A stretch of 56,925 bases of DNA, taken from the NCBI GenBank assembly GCA_019911965.1, contig JAIOJF010000024.1, positions 1 through 56,925 on the forward strand. The letters run 5' to 3'. Below, piece by piece: positions 32,855 to 42,416 of this stretch. The position numbers were made by a program, and so were the translations under genes. The stretch comes from Paracoccaceae bacterium. Lineage in GTDB: Bacteria > Pseudomonadota > Alphaproteobacteria > Rhodobacterales > Rhodobacteraceae. Position 1 is the first letter of the stretch. Each line of letters begins with the position of its first letter. The notes below the pieces were generated by a model. That model was given only the letters and a program-made list of their open reading frames with translations, did no database searches and was not told the origin of the DNA.

Positions 32855-35716
32855 ATGACCGAGCTGAAATGCATCTCGATCCGGGGTGCGCGCGAACATA
32901 ATCTGAAGAATATCGACGTCGATATTCCGCGCGACCGGCTGGTGGTGATTACCGGCCTGTCCGGGTCGGGCAAGTCCAGCCTGGCTTTTGACACGATCTA
33001 TGCCGAGGGTCAGCGCCGCTATGTCGAATCGCTCAGTGCCTATGCGCGGCAATTCCTCGACATGATGCAAAAGCCCGATCTGGATCATATTTCCGGCCTC
33101 AGCCCGGCGATTTCCATCGAACAGAAGACCACCTCGAAAAACCCGCGTTCCACCGTCGGGACGGTGACCGAGATTTACGACTACCTGCGCCTGTTGTTTG
33201 CCCGCGTCGGCACGCCCTACAGCCCCGCCACCGGCCTGCCGATCGAGGCTCAGCAGGTCTCGGAGATGGTGGACCGGGTGATGACGATGGAGGCGGGAAC
33301 CCGTGCCTATCTGCTGGCCCCGATCGTGCGCGACCGCAAGGGCGAGTACCGCAAGGAATTTCTGGACCTGCAAAAGCAGGGCTTCCAGCGCGTCAAGGTG
33401 GATGGCGCGTTCTATGAAATCGACGAAGCCCCGAAGCTGGACAAGAAGTTCCGCCACGATATCGACGTGGTGGTGGACCGGATCGTGGTGCGCGAGGGGC
33501 TGGAAACCCGGCTGGCCGACAGTTTCCGCACCGCGCTGAACCTGGCCGACGGCATCGCCATCCTGGAAACCGCCCCGACCGAGGGCGACAGCGAACGCAT
33601 CACGTTCTCGGAAAACTTCGCCTGCCCGGTTTCCGGCTTCACCATCCCCGAGATCGAGCCGCGCCTGTTTTCCTTCAACGCGCCGTTCGGGGCCTGCCCG
33701 GATTGCGACGGGCTGGGGGTGGAATTGTTCTTCGATGAACGCCTTGTCGTGCCGGATCAGACGATCTCGCTTTATGACGGCGCGCTGGCGCCCTGGCGCA
33801 AGGGCAAATCGCCCTATTTCCTGCAAACCATCGAGGCCTTGTCGCAGCATTACGGTTTTGAACGCGATGCCGCCTGGCGCGATCTGCCGGAAGCGGCGCA
33901 GCAGGTGATGTTGTACGGCTCGGGCAAGGATGAAATCCGCTTCCGCTACGATGAAGGCGGGCGGGTCTACGAGGTGACGCGCGCCTTTGAAGGCGTCATT
34001 CCCAATATGGAACGCCGCTACCGCGAGACCGATTCCAACTGGATCCGCGAGGAATTCGAGCGCTACCAGAACAACCGCCATTGCGGTGCCTGTGACGGCT
34101 TCCGCCTGCGCCCCGAAGCGCTGGCGGTGCGTATTGCCGGGCTGCATGCCGGCGAGGTGGTGCAGATGTCCATCCGTCAGGCGCTGGACTGGGTGGAACA
34201 GGTGCCCGCCAGCCTGACCGACCAGAAGAACGAGATCGCCCGCGCCATCCTGAAGGAAATCCGCGAACGCCTTGGTTTCCTTGTCAATGTCGGGCTGGAT
34301 TACCTGACGCTCAGCCGCAATTCCGGCACGTTGTCGGGCGGGGAATCGCAGCGCATCCGGCTGGCCAGCCAGATCGGCTCGGGCCTGACGGGCGTTTTGT
34401 ACGTGCTGGATGAACCCTCGATCGGGTTGCACCAGCGCGACAATGGCCGCCTGTTGCAGACGCTTCGCAACCTGCGCGACCAGGGCAATACCGTGATCGT
34501 GGTCGAACATGACGAGGAAGCGATCCGCACCGCCGATTTCGTGCTGGATATCGGCCCCGGCGCGGGTGTGCATGGCGGCCAGATCGTGGCGCAGGGCACG
34601 CCGGACGAGATTGCCGCCGATCCGGCCTCGGTCACCGGGCAATACCTGACCGGCAGCCGCCGGATCGCCATTCCCGGCGAGCGGCGCAAGGGCAATGGCA
34701 AGAAACTGGTGGTGGAAGGGGCCACCGGCAACAATCTGAAGAATGTGACGGCGGAATTTCCGCTGGGCACCTTCACCTGCATCACCGGTGTGTCGGGCGG
34801 CGGCAAATCCACCCTGACCATCGAGACCCTGTTCAAGACCGCCTCGATGCGGCTGAACGGTGCCCGCCAGACCCCGGCACCCTGCGAGGCGGTGCACGGG
34901 CTGGAATATCTCGACAAGGTGATCGACATTGACCAGCGCCCGATCGGTCGCACGCCCCGGTCCAACCCCGCCACCTATACCGGCGCGTTCACCCCGATCC
35001 GCGACTGGTTCGCCGGTCTGCCGGAAAGCCTGGCACGCGGCTACAAGCCCGGGCGGTTCTCGTTCAACGTCAAGGGCGGGCGCTGCGAGGCCTGTCAGGG
35101 CGATGGCGTGATCAAGATCGAGATGCATTTCCTGCCCGATGTCTATGTCACCTGCGAAAGCTGCAAGGGCCATCGCTACAACCGCGAAACCCTGGAAATA
35201 AGGTTCAAGGGCAAGAGCATAGCCGACGTTCTTGAGATGAATGTCGAGGATGCGGAAACCTTCTTCAAGGCGGTGCCGTCGATCCGCGAGAAGATGACGG
35301 CGCTGATGCAGGTCGGCCTTGGCTATATCAAGGTCGGCCAGCAGGCGACCACGCTATCGGGCGGCGAGGCGCAGCGGGTGAAGCTGTCAAAGGAACTCAG
35401 CAAACGCTCGACCGGGCGCACGCTCTATATCCTGGACGAGCCGACCACCGGGCTGCATTTCGAGGATGTGCGCAAGCTGCTGGAGGTGCTGCACGAACTG
35501 GTCGATCAGGGCAATTCGGTGCTGGTGATCGAACATAATCTGGACGTGATCAAGACCGCCGACCATATCATCGACATCGGCCCCGAAGGCGGCGATGGCG
35601 GCGGGCGGATCGTCGCCACCGGCACGCCGGAAGAGGTGGCAGAGGTGGGCGAAAGCCATACCGGGCAGTATCTGAAGGATATCCTGTCCGCCCGGCGGCG
35701 GGTGGCAGCGGAATAG
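32855..35716 (+). CDS. uvrA: Excinuclease ABC subunit A
   Basis: 953 residues, full length. UvrA is the damage-sensing ABC ATPase of nucleotide excision repair, acting as a dimer that loads UvrB on DNA. Seen: Walker [14 protein letters not shown] and [13 protein letters not shown], signature motifs [20 protein letters not shown] and [17 protein letters not shown], Walker [14 protein letters not shown] and [13 protein letters not shown], and zinc modules with [23 protein letters not shown] and [12 protein letters not shown] 32855 follows AGGGTGA. It is transcribed alone, with hairpins downstream and an SOS-like box upstream. Confidence 0.98.
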   Translation: MTELKCISIRGAREHNLKNIDVDIPRDRLVVITGLSGSGKSSLAFDTIYAEGQRRYVESLSAYARQFLDMMQKPDLDHISGLSPAISIEQKTTSKNPRSTVGTVTEIYDYLRLLFARVGTPYSPATGLPIEAQQVSEMVDRVMTMEAGTRAYLLAPIVRDRKGEYRKEFLDLQKQGFQRVKVDGAFYEIDEAPKLDKKFRHDIDVVVDRIVVREGLETRLADSFRTALNLADGIAILETAPTEGDSERITFSENFACPVSGFTIPEIEPRLFSFNAPFGACPDCDGLGVELFFDERLVVPDQTISLYDGALAPWRKGKSPYFLQTIEALSQHYGFERDAAWRDLPEAAQQVMLYGSGKDEIRFRYDEGGRVYEVTRAFEGVIPNMERRYRETDSNWIREEFERYQNNRHCGACDGFRLRPEALAVRIAGLHAGEVVQMSIRQALDWVEQVPASLTDQKNEIARAILKEIRERLGFLVNVGLDYLTLSRNSGTLSGGESQRIRLASQIGSGLTGVLYVLDEPSIGLHQRDNGRLLQTLRNLRDQGNTVIVVEHDEEAIRTADFVLDIGPGAGVHGGQIVAQGTPDEIAADPASVTGQYLTGSRRIAIPGERRKGNGKKLVVEGATGNNLKNVTAEFPLGTFTCITGVSGGGKSTLTIETLFKTASMRLNGARQTPAPCEAVHGLEYLDKVIDIDQRPIGRTPRSNPATYTGAFTPIRDWFAGLPESLARGYKPGRFSFNVKGGRCEACQGDGVIKIEMHFLPDVYVTCESCKGHRYNRETLEIRFKGKSIADVLEMNVEDAETFFKAVPSIREKMTALMQVGLGYIKVGQQATTLSGGEAQRVKLSKELSKRSTGRTLYILDEPTTGLHFEDVRKLLEVLHELVDQGNSVLVIEHNLDVIKTADHIIDIGPEGGDGGGRIVATGTPEEVAEVGESHTGQYLKDILSARRRVAAE

Positions 35717-35726
35717 CAAAAGGGCA

Positions 35727-35745
35727 TCGGCATCGGACATGCCGA
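35727..35745 (+). terminator. Hairpin just after uvrA
   Basis: TCGGCAT (35727-35733) and ATGCCGA (35739-35745) pair with a 5-base loop, 11 bases after the uvrA stop. There is no T-run, so termination would need another factor. Confidence 0.35.
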
Positions 35746-35897
35746 CGCAAATCTGCGTACAAGATGCGAGCATTTCGGATCAAGCCCGGATCGGATAATC
35801 GCGGCCTCGCCCGTTAGGCAAGCGCGATAGCCGGTGACCGATATTTCACGTCAAACCCGATGCGCTTTCGACGTCCTTCAACAATGCGTCGTGGTTA

Positions 35898-35918
35898 CAG
35901 GGGGCGATCTGCCCCCTG
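35898..35918. terminator. GC hairpin between uvrA and the DUF2892 gene
   Basis: CAGGGGGC (35898-35905) and GCCCCCTG (35911-35918) form an 8-bp stem with a 5-base loop, 31 bases past the DUF2892 stop on the minus strand. It could end both convergent units. The rest of 35746-35948 shows no gene. Confidence 0.45.
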
Positions 35919-35948
35919 GCCCATGTCACTGAAGCCCGATCAGGAATG

Positions 35949-36158
35949 TCAGGCGTCGGTCGACTTGTTGGTGCTTTTGCCGAGAACCGTGTAGATGAAG
36001 CAGGTCGACATCACCGATGTGAACAACAGGATCAGACCGACGAACAGCACGACCCATTTCCAGGCCAGATCGGGCTGCATGAAGAATACCGCGACCAGCA
36101 CGATTCCGAGGATTGCCCGGATGACACGATCGGCCGAGCCGACATTGTTCTTGAACAT
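35949..36158 (-). CDS. Small DUF2892 (YgaP-type) membrane protein
   Basis: 69 residues with two membrane helices. The N-terminus NVGSADRVIRAILGIVLVAV is the DUF2892 hallmark (N.G..DR.IR...G), and the second helix holds STCFIYTVLGKST, matching the C-terminal CP.Y..LG motif of this family. DUF2892 occurs alone or fused to rhodanese in YgaP; function is unknown. ATG 36158 has AAGGAATC upstream, so the longer frame starting at 36212 is rejected. The 170 bases upstream to the mmsB stop hold nothing I can name. Confidence 0.85.
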   Translation of the reverse strand: MFKNNVGSADRVIRAILGIVLVAVFFMQPDLAWKWVVLFVGLILLFTSVMSTCFIYTVLGKSTNKSTDA

Positions 36159-36329
36159 GAGAGATTCCTTCCACCTGTATTCGTCCCGTTGATCGGGCTC
36201 GCTGCGTGTCAACCATTAATCGAAAAAAACGCATTTGTCATCAGTAATGGTGTCACAGCCCGCAGGCTGACACCAGAAGTTGTGGAAATGCCCGTGATAT
36301 TGGGTTCGCGCGGCGGGACAGGCCGGTGA

Positions 36330-37205
36330 TCAGCCGTCGCGGTGGCGTTTTTCAAACCGTGGCAGCATGGCGGAAAAGTCCCGGCCGCTGCCGTCTTCAT
36401 CCTCGACAAAGCTTCGGTAAAGGTCGGTGGCGTGGCGGCCGAGCGGCGTGTCGGCATCCGCCGCTTCCGCCGCCTGCTGGCTGAGGCGCAAATCCTTCAG
36501 CATCAGATCGGCGGCAAAGCCGGGCTTGTAGCCATTGTCGGCGGGCGATTTCGGCCCGACGCCGGGGGCCGGGCAATAGGCGTTCATCGACCAGGAATAG
36601 CCCGACGAGGTGGATACCACGTCGAACATCTTCTGGCGGTCCAGCCCCAGCTTGTCGGCCAGCGCGAAAGCCTCGCAGGTGGCGATCATGGTGACGCCGA
36701 GGATCATGTTGTTGCAGATTTTCGCCGCCTGGCCGTTGCCTGACGGCCCGCAATGCACCGCCTTCTGGCCCATCACCTCGAACAAGGGTGCGGCCTTGGC
36801 GAAGGCCGCGTCCGAGCCGCCCGCCATGAAGGTCAGGGTGCCTGCCGCCGCGCCGCCGATACCGCCGGAAACCGGTGCATCCACCGGCAATAATCCTGCC
36901 GCTTCGGCATCCGCGGCCACGGCGCGGGCACTTTCCACATCGACGGTAGAGCAATCGACAAATCCGGCACCGGCGCCCATCGCCGGGATGATCTCGGCGG
37001 CCACGCTGCGCAGGATCGCGCCGTTTGGCAGCATTGTGATCACAACGTCCTGGCCAGCGGCGCATTCCGCCGCGCTGGCGGCACTGGCCACGCCGTCAGG
37101 GCAGGGGGCGGCCAGATCGAAACCCGTCACCTGATGCCCCGCCGCCACCAGATTTGCCGCCATCGGCGCGCCCATATTGCCAAGTCCGATAAAGCCGATT
37201 TTCAT
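36330..37205 (-). CDS. mmsB: 3-hydroxyisobutyrate dehydrogenase
   Basis: 291 residues. It oxidises 3-hydroxyisobutyrate to methylmalonate semialdehyde with NAD in valine degradation. The N-terminus reads KIGFIGLGNMGAPMAANLVA (dinucleotide loop plus family signature). VDAPVSGGIGGAAAGTLTFM is the substrate loop, GPSGNGQAAKICNNMILG carries the catalytic Lys, and a KSPADNGYKPGFAADLMLKD segment is typical of the valine-pathway enzyme. The ATG overlaps the stop of the upstream hydrolase gene (ATGA), as expected for a co-translated pathway. Confidence 0.95.
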   Translation of the reverse strand: MKIGFIGLGNMGAPMAANLVAAGHQVTGFDLAAPCPDGVASAASAAECAAGQDVVITMLPNGAILRSVAAEIIPAMGAGAGFVDCSTVDVESARAVAADAEAAGLLPVDAPVSGGIGGAAAGTLTFMAGGSDAAFAKAAPLFEVMGQKAVHCGPSGNGQAAKICNNMILGVTMIATCEAFALADKLGLDRQKMFDVVSTSSGYSWSMNAYCPAPGVGPKSPADNGYKPGFAADLMLKDLRLSQQAAEAADADTPLGRHATDLYRSFVEDEDGSGRDFSAMLPRFEKRHRDG

Positions 37206-38245
37206 GCCAGTTGTCCTTCCAGATCAAGCCCGTGTTGCCCCAGCGGCGCAAGGATCGCCGCCACATCCGCAGCACTTACGCCATCGAGGCGGTGTTTCCA
37301 TTTCGGCGCGCGGTCCTTGTCGATGATCGCGGCGCGGATGCCTTCCAGGAAATCGCCCTTCTCCATCGCGTTATAGGTGTAGCGATATTCCAGATGCAGC
37401 GCGTGGCGGAGGTTCAGATCCTCGCGCAATTGCCGCAAAATCTCGATCGTCACCGCCATCGACAGGGGCGAATTGCGCGCCACCGCCTTCAGCGCCGTCG
37501 CCGCGAAAGGGCTGGCGCTGGCTTGCAGCGAGGCCACCACCTCGGCCAGTGTCGCGCCGGCAAAAGCCGCGTCAATCTCGGCCTGATGGCCGGTCAGATG
37601 GCCCGCAGGCGGGGTGGTCGCGTATTTTGTGATCACACCGGCATCGCCGCTGTTTTCCAGCGCGGCAATCACCTCGGGCCACTTTGCTTGCGGGATGTAA
37701 GTATCTGCAAAACCGGCATAAATCGCATCTTCCGGCCCCATGCGATCCGATGACAGGCCTAGGTAATCGCCCAGCCGCCCCGGCGCGCGCGCCAGCAGAT
37801 ACGACCCGCCGACATCCGGCACCAGGCCAATGCCGCATTCCGGCATGGCGATCTGGCTGGACTCGCCGACGATCCGGTGCGAGCCGTGGCAGGACACGCC
37901 AACGCCACCGCCCATCGTGAAGCCCTGCATCAGCGCCATGTAGGGCTTGGGATATTCCGCAACCCGCGCGTTCAGGCGGTACTCGTCGCGCCAGAATTGC
38001 CGTCCATAGGCCAGATCGCCCACGGTGCCGGTATCGTACATTTCCTGAATATCGCCACCGGCGCAAAAGGCGCGTTCGCCTTGCCCGTCGATCACCACCA
38101 GCGCCACCGCCGGATCATCGCGCCAGGCCACCAGGGCTGCCTCGATCTGCCGGCACATCTCGTAGGTCAGCGCATTCAGTGCCTTGGGCCGGGTCAGGGT
38201 GATCCGCCCGGCATGGCCGACGATGCGGATGTCTATATCGCCCAT
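37202..38245 (-). CDS. 3-hydroxyisobutyryl-CoA hydrolase
   Basis: 347 residues of the crotonase superfamily, length and motifs as in HIBCH: GRITLTRPKALNALTYEM, ERAFCAGGDIQEMYDTG, MQGFTMGGGVGVSCHGSHRI (oxyanion Gly pair) and AMPECGIGLVPDVGGSYLLA with the Glu and Asp used in hydrolysis. It frees 3-hydroxyisobutyrate from its CoA ester, the substrate for MmsB next door. The start ATG overlaps the acyl-CoA dehydrogenase stop (TGATG). A simple enoyl-CoA hydratase is less likely given length and neighbours. Confidence 0.92.
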   Translation of the reverse strand: MGDIDIRIVGHAGRITLTRPKALNALTYEMCRQIEAALVAWRDDPAVALVVIDGQGERAFCAGGDIQEMYDTGTVGDLAYGRQFWRDEYRLNARVAEYPKPYMALMQGFTMGGGVGVSCHGSHRIVGESSQIAMPECGIGLVPDVGGSYLLARAPGRLGDYLGLSSDRMGPEDAIYAGFADTYIPQAKWPEVIAALENSGDAGVITKYATTPPAGHLTGHQAEIDAAFAGATLAEVVASLQASASPFAATALKAVARNSPLSMAVTIEILRQLREDLNLRHALHLEYRYTYNAMEKGDFLEGIRAAIIDKDRAPKWKHRLDGVSAADVAAILAPLGQHGLDLEGQLA

Positions 38246-39390
38246 CAGCCGCGCTCCGCCAGCATGGCGCGTGCGGTGATCAGGCGCATGATCTCGTTGG
38301 TGCCTTCCAGGATCTGATGCACGCGCAGATCGCGCACGATCTTCTCGATGCCGTAATCCGCCAGATAGCCGTAGCCGCCATGCATCTGCAGGCAATCGTT
38401 CGCCACCTTGAAGGCGGTGTCGGTGACAAACCGCTTGGCCATCGCGCAGAACTTGGTGGCATCGGGGGCGGCGTTGTCCAGTTTCCACGCCGCCTGCCTG
38501 AGGAAAGTCCGCGCCGCCTGCAATTCGGTTTCCATATCGGCCAGGCGGAATTGCAGCGCCTGAAACTGATCTATGCTGCGCCCGAAGGCCTTGCGCTCGC
38601 CCATATAGATCAGCGTCGCATCCAGCGCCGCCTGCGCCCCGCCCAAGGCCCCGGCCGAGATATTCAGACGCCCGCCATCCAGTCCCGCCATCGCATAGGT
38701 AAAGCCCTTGCCCTCTTCGCCGATGCGGTTGTCCAGCGGCACCATGCAATCATCGAACTGCACCTGCGCCGTGGGTTGCGACAGCCAGCCCATCTTCTTT
38801 TCCCTGGCCCCGAAGGACAGGCCCGGCGTGCCGTCTTCCACGATCACGGTGGAAATGCCTTTCGGCCCGTCCTCGCCGCTCCTGACCATCACCACGTAAG
38901 CATCGGAATAGCCGCCACCGGAAATGAACGCCTTGGTGCCGTTCAGCCGGTAACCCTCATTGGTTTTTTCCGCGCGCGTCTTCAGCGCCGCCGCGTCCGA
39001 GCCTGATCCCGGTTCGGTCAGGCAATAGGAAATCACGGTTTGCATCGTGCAGAGCCGTGGCAGCCATTCGGCCTTGACCTCGGCACTGGCGAATTTGTCG
39101 ATCATGCCGGCGCACATGTTGTGGATTGACAGGAAGGATCCGACCGAGGGACAGGCCATTGCCAGTGCCTCGAAAACCAGCGTGGCATCCAGCCGGCTGA
39201 GGCCCGAGCCGCCATGTTCCTCGGATACGTAAATGCCGCCCAGCCCCAGCGCACCGATCTTCGGCCAAAGATCCTTGGGGATGGTGCCCAGGGCCTCCCA
39301 GTCGCGGGCGAAGGGGGCGATTTCATCCTGTCCGAACCCGTAGGCCATGTCGAAAATCGCGCTCTGTTCGTCTGAAAGGGCAAAATCCAT
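38245..39390 (-). CDS. Acyl-CoA dehydrogenase, probably isobutyryl-CoA dehydrogenase
   Basis: 381 residues, FAD-dependent. Motifs: FLSIHNMCAGMIDKFAS, ISYCLTEPGSGSDAAALKTR (FAD/substrate loop), KAFISGGGYSDAYVVMVRSG, RKAFGRSIDQFQALQFRLAD and the end DCLQMHGGYGYLADYGIEKI, then ILEGTNEIMRLI with the catalytic Glu in EGTNE. The N-terminal ~100 residues and the short-branched-chain operon point to isobutyryl-CoA (valine pathway, methacrylyl-CoA product). ATG 39390 follows GGAG. It is the first gene of a three-gene operon. Confidence 0.92.
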   Translation of the reverse strand: MDFALSDEQSAIFDMAYGFGQDEIAPFARDWEALGTIPKDLWPKIGALGLGGIYVSEEHGGSGLSRLDATLVFEALAMACPSVGSFLSIHNMCAGMIDKFASAEVKAEWLPRLCTMQTVISYCLTEPGSGSDAAALKTRAEKTNEGYRLNGTKAFISGGGYSDAYVVMVRSGEDGPKGISTVIVEDGTPGLSFGAREKKMGWLSQPTAQVQFDDCMVPLDNRIGEEGKGFTYAMAGLDGGRLNISAGALGGAQAALDATLIYMGERKAFGRSIDQFQALQFRLADMETELQAARTFLRQAAWKLDNAAPDATKFCAMAKRFVTDTAFKVANDCLQMHGGYGYLADYGIEKIVRDLRVHQILEGTNEIMRLITARAMLAERG

Positions 39391-39430
39391 GTCGTGTCTC
39401 CGGTTCGTTCAGGAATTGAACATGCGTTTA

Positions 39431-39458
39431 ATTCTTAAATGTTGCGAGAGTTTTGCAA
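39431..39458 (-). promoter_or_regulatory. Possible promoter of the valine catabolic operon
   Basis: Reading the minus strand, TTGCAA (39458-39453), 16 bases, AAGAAT (39436-39431) lies about 40 bases before the acyl-CoA dehydrogenase ATG. The whole 39391-39467 gap is AT-rich compared with its surroundings. Confidence 0.4.
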
Positions 39459-39467
39459 AGCCCCGCC

Positions 39468-40601
39468 TCAATGCTGAAGCCCCTCGCTGAACTCGCCGAT
39501 CAACGCATCGACCACCGCGCGCAAGGCCGCCGGCTTGTCGCCACCGGCCTCCAGCGTGCGGGCGTGGACATGCCGCTGGCGCGAGGATGAGGCACCATCG
39601 CGGATCACGTCTTGCACCCGCGCCACCTCGGCCTCGCAGCCAAGGGCATGCGCGTCCTCAGCGATCAGGTCCAGCAATTCATGCATCAATTCGCCAAACG
39701 GCTTGACCGCGCCCGCGCCGAAATCAATCAGCCCGTCCTCCATGCCGTATCGCTGCGCCCGCCAGCGGTTTTCCCCGATCAGAAAGCGGTCATAGATGCG
39801 CCAGCGCTGGTTGTTGGTTCTGAGGCGCCACAGCATCCGCATGATACATTGCGTCAGGGCCGCGATCATCAGCGTATCTTCAAGGCGCGGCGAGACATCG
39901 CAAATCCGGCTTTCAAGCGTCGGAAACCGCGAGGACGGGCGCACATCCCACCAGATTTTCGATGAATCCTCGATCGCGCCGCTATCGACGATGATCCCGA
40001 CCGAGCGTTCGTATTCCGGCCAGGAATTGAATACCGGCGGCAGGCCGGTGCGCGGCAGATTGTCAAATACCGTCAGGCGGTAACTTGCCAGCCCGCTATC
40101 CTGCCCGCCCCAGAACGGCGAGGATGTCGACAGCGCCAGCAGATGCGGCAGGAAATAGGCAAATTGCGCCATCAGGTCGATGCGGGTTTCGGCATCTTCA
40201 ATGCCGACATGCACATGCTGGCCACAGATCAGCATCCGCCGTGCCACCCCCGCCAGATCGCGCTTCAGCGCGTTGTAGCGGTCCTTGTCGGTATGGCTCT
40301 GGAGATTGTAATCGGCAAAGGGATGCGTTGACGCGGCAATCGGGGCCAGCCCGTAGCGCGCAGCGACGCGGTGAATGCATTCGCGCAGCCGCTTCAGGTC
40401 CTTGCGCGCGTCCGAGATATTCTGGCAGACCCGCGTGCCGATCTCGATCTGGCATTGCAGGAATTCCGGGGAGACCTGACCCTCAAGTTCCGCCTTGCAG
40501 TCTTCCATCAACTGATCCGGGGCCACCGCCAGATCCAGGGTTTCGACATCGACCAGAAGATATTCCTCCTCGATGCCTAGGGTGAAGGATGGATCGGACA
40601 T
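39468..40601 (-). CDS. Carboxylate-amine ligase (YbdK/GCS2 family)
   Basis: 377 residues, usual for YbdK. The N-terminus [19 protein letters not shown] is the glutamate-cysteine ligase type 2 signature; [25 protein letters not shown] and [20 protein letters not shown] follow. Enzymes of this group have weak glutamate-cysteine ligase activity or unknown amine-ligase roles. ATG 40601 has GGAAG upstream. The gene is placed between mmsA and the rest of the valine genes in the same direction; I see no metabolic reason for it, so it may have an independent promoter. Confidence 0.9.
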   Translation of the reverse strand: MSDPSFTLGIEEEYLLVDVETLDLAVAPDQLMEDCKAELEGQVSPEFLQCQIEIGTRVCQNISDARKDLKRLRECIHRVAARYGLAPIAASTHPFADYNLQSHTDKDRYNALKRDLAGVARRMLICGQHVHVGIEDAETRIDLMAQFAYFLPHLLALSTSSPFWGGQDSGLASYRLTVFDNLPRTGLPPVFNSWPEYERSVGIIVDSGAIEDSSKIWWDVRPSSRFPTLESRICDVSPRLEDTLMIAALTQCIMRMLWRLRTNNQRWRIYDRFLIGENRWRAQRYGMEDGLIDFGAGAVKPFGELMHELLDLIAEDAHALGCEAEVARVQDVIRDGASSSRQRHVHARTLEAGGDKPAALRAVVDALIGEFSEGLQH

Positions 40602-40690
40602 GGGCTTCCTCCGGCTGGTCAGGTTTCAGGAATGCCGCAAAACCACCGCCCGGACAAGCCCGACCCCGGATCAGCCCGTCCATGCCGGTT

Positions 40691-40767
40691 TCTTTTTGGT
40701 CAAAATACTCTCGGGGGGCGGTTCAGAATGCCTTCATTCTGAACCCGGGGGGCAGACAGCCCCCCGG
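40691..40767. repeat. Tandem-hairpin intergenic element with a TTTTGGTCAAAATACTC tag
   Basis: Two perfect hairpins lie side by side: GGTTCAGAATG-CCTT-CATTCTGAACC (40720-40745) with 11-bp arms, and CCGGGGGGC-AGACA-GCCCCCCGG (40745-40767) with 9-bp arms. Next to them is TTTTTGGTCAAAATACTCTC (40694-40713). I recall similar tags and GC hairpins in many intergenic regions of Rhodobacteraceae, so this is probably a dispersed extragenic element. It lies just downstream of mmsA (28 bases) and may terminate it. Confidence 0.65.
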
Positions 40768-40795
40768 CTTTGGCAGTAAATCCGGTTGCAGATTC

Positions 40796-42295
40796 TCAAT
40801 CCATCGTCGGGATCGAGAAATCGGCACCTTCCTTTGTGCCCGAGGGCCAGCGCGCGGTCACGGTCTTGGTGCGGGTGTAGAACTTGAACGCATCCGGGCC
40901 GTGCTGGTTGAGATCGCCGAAGGCCGATTTCTTCCAGCCGCCGAAAGTGTGATAAGCCAGCGGCACCGGGATCGGCACGTTGATGCCGACCATGCCGATA
41001 TTGATCCGGTTGGCGAAATCGCGGGCGGTGTCGCCGTCGCGGGTGAAGATCGCGGTGCCGTTGCCGTATTCGTGATCCATCGCCATCGCCAGGGCTTCCT
41101 CGTAGGATTGTGCGCGCACCGTCGAAAGGACCGGGCCGAAAATCTCCTGCTTGTAGATTTCCATGTCGGTGGTCACGTGGTCGAACAGATGCGCGCCGAC
41201 GAAAAAGCCGTCCTCATAGCCCTGCATCTTGAAATCACGGCCATCGACAACCAGTTTCGCGCCCTGTTCGATGCCGGTTTCCACCAGCCCGAGGATTTTT
41301 TCCTTGGCCTGCGCCGTCACGACGGGTCCGAAATCGACATCGTCTCCTGCGGTATAAGGCCCGATCTTCAGGCTCTCGACGCGCGGTGCCAGCTTGGCGA
41401 TCAGCCGGTCAGCGGTTTCCTCGCCCACCGGCACGGCAACCGAGATCGCCATGCAGCGTTCGCCCGCCGCGCCATAACCGGCACCGATCAGCGCATCCAC
41501 CGCCTGATCCATATCGGCATCGGGCATGATGATCATGTGGTTCTTGGCACCGCCAAAGCATTGCACGCGCTTGGCATTGTCGCAGCCGCGCGAATAGATA
41601 TATTGCGCGATCGGGGTCGAGCCGACAAAGCCGATCGACTGGATCACCGGATGATCGAGGATCGCGTCCACCGCTTCCTTGTCGCCGTTGACAACCTGCA
41701 ACACGCCTTTCGGCAGGCCGGCCTCTTCCAGCAATTCCGCCAGCATCATCGGCACGGAGGGATCACGCTCGGACGGTTTCAGGATGAAGGCATTGCCGCA
41801 GGCAAGCGCCGGGGCAAACATCCACATCGGGATCATGGCGGGAAAGTTGAACGGCGTGATGCCGGCGGATACGCCGAGCGGCTGGCGCATCGAATACATG
41901 TCGATGCCGGGGCCGGCGCTGTCGGTAAACTCGCCCTTCAGCATCTGCGGCGCACCGATGCAATATTCCACCACTTCCAGGCCGCGCTGCACGTCGCCCT
42001 TGGCATCGGGGAAGGTCTTGCCATGCTCACGGCTCAGGGCCTCGGCCAGCTTGTCCATGTCGCGGTTCAGCAGGTCGACGAACTTCATCATCACCCGGGC
42101 GCGGCGCTGCGGATTGGTCGCGCCCCAGGCCACCTGCGCGGCGGCGGCGATCTTCACCGCGTGATCCATTTCCTCGGCATTGGCCAGCGGCACCCGCGCC
42201 TGCACCTCGCCGGTGGCGGGGTTGTAGACATCGGCGAACCGCCCGGACTTGCCCTTGACATGTTTGCCGTCGATGTAATGCGAAAGTTCCTGCAT
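40796..42295 (-). CDS. mmsA: Methylmalonate-semialdehyde dehydrogenase (CoA-acylating)
   Basis: 499 residues of the aldehyde dehydrogenase superfamily. It turns methylmalonate semialdehyde into propionyl-CoA plus CO2, ending valine degradation. Signatures: DVYNPATGEVQARVPLA near the start, LGVSAGITPFNFPAMIPMWM, GFVGSTPIAQYIYSRG, NHMIIMPDADMDQAVDALIG and the nucleophile AGERCMAISVAVPVG. The typical CoA-acylating family lacks the usual Glu, consistent here. ATG 42295 follows GGAG at 42303-42306. Divergent from a LysR regulator, with two dyads between. Confidence 0.96.
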   Translation of the reverse strand: MQELSHYIDGKHVKGKSGRFADVYNPATGEVQARVPLANAEEMDHAVKIAAAAQVAWGATNPQRRARVMMKFVDLLNRDMDKLAEALSREHGKTFPDAKGDVQRGLEVVEYCIGAPQMLKGEFTDSAGPGIDMYSMRQPLGVSAGITPFNFPAMIPMWMFAPALACGNAFILKPSERDPSVPMMLAELLEEAGLPKGVLQVVNGDKEAVDAILDHPVIQSIGFVGSTPIAQYIYSRGCDNAKRVQCFGGAKNHMIIMPDADMDQAVDALIGAGYGAAGERCMAISVAVPVGEETADRLIAKLAPRVESLKIGPYTAGDDVDFGPVVTAQAKEKILGLVETGIEQGAKLVVDGRDFKMQGYEDGFFVGAHLFDHVTTDMEIYKQEIFGPVLSTVRAQSYEEALAMAMDHEYGNGTAIFTRDGDTARDFANRINIGMVGINVPIPVPLAYHTFGGWKKSAFGDLNQHGPDAFKFYTRTKTVTARWPSGTKEGADFSIPTMD

Positions 42296-42354
42296 GGCGG
42301 GTCTCCTGATCTGGTCTGGTGAAGCTGGCGGCATCTTAGTCTTGCGTTTTTGTG

Positions 42355-42397
42355 TTTGGGAGGGCAAATATCCCAAAAGCATCTTGCATTTCTGCAA
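42355..42397. promoter_or_regulatory. Two operator-like dyads between mmsA and its LysR regulator
   Basis: TTTGGGA-N9-TCCCAAA (42355-42377) and TTGCA-N4-TGCAA (42384-42397) are both perfect inverted repeats. The second fits the T-N11-A LysR box and lies 20 bases before the lysR start codon; the first is 60 bases upstream of the mmsA start. The arrangement suits a divergent LysR system controlling both genes. Confidence 0.55.
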
Positions 42398-42416
42398 AAT
42401 GGTGAAAGGCAGGGCC

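Noticed and set aside
32771-35173. 800-codon open frame opposite uvrA
   Set aside because: Antisense shadow of a full-length, motif-complete uvrA.
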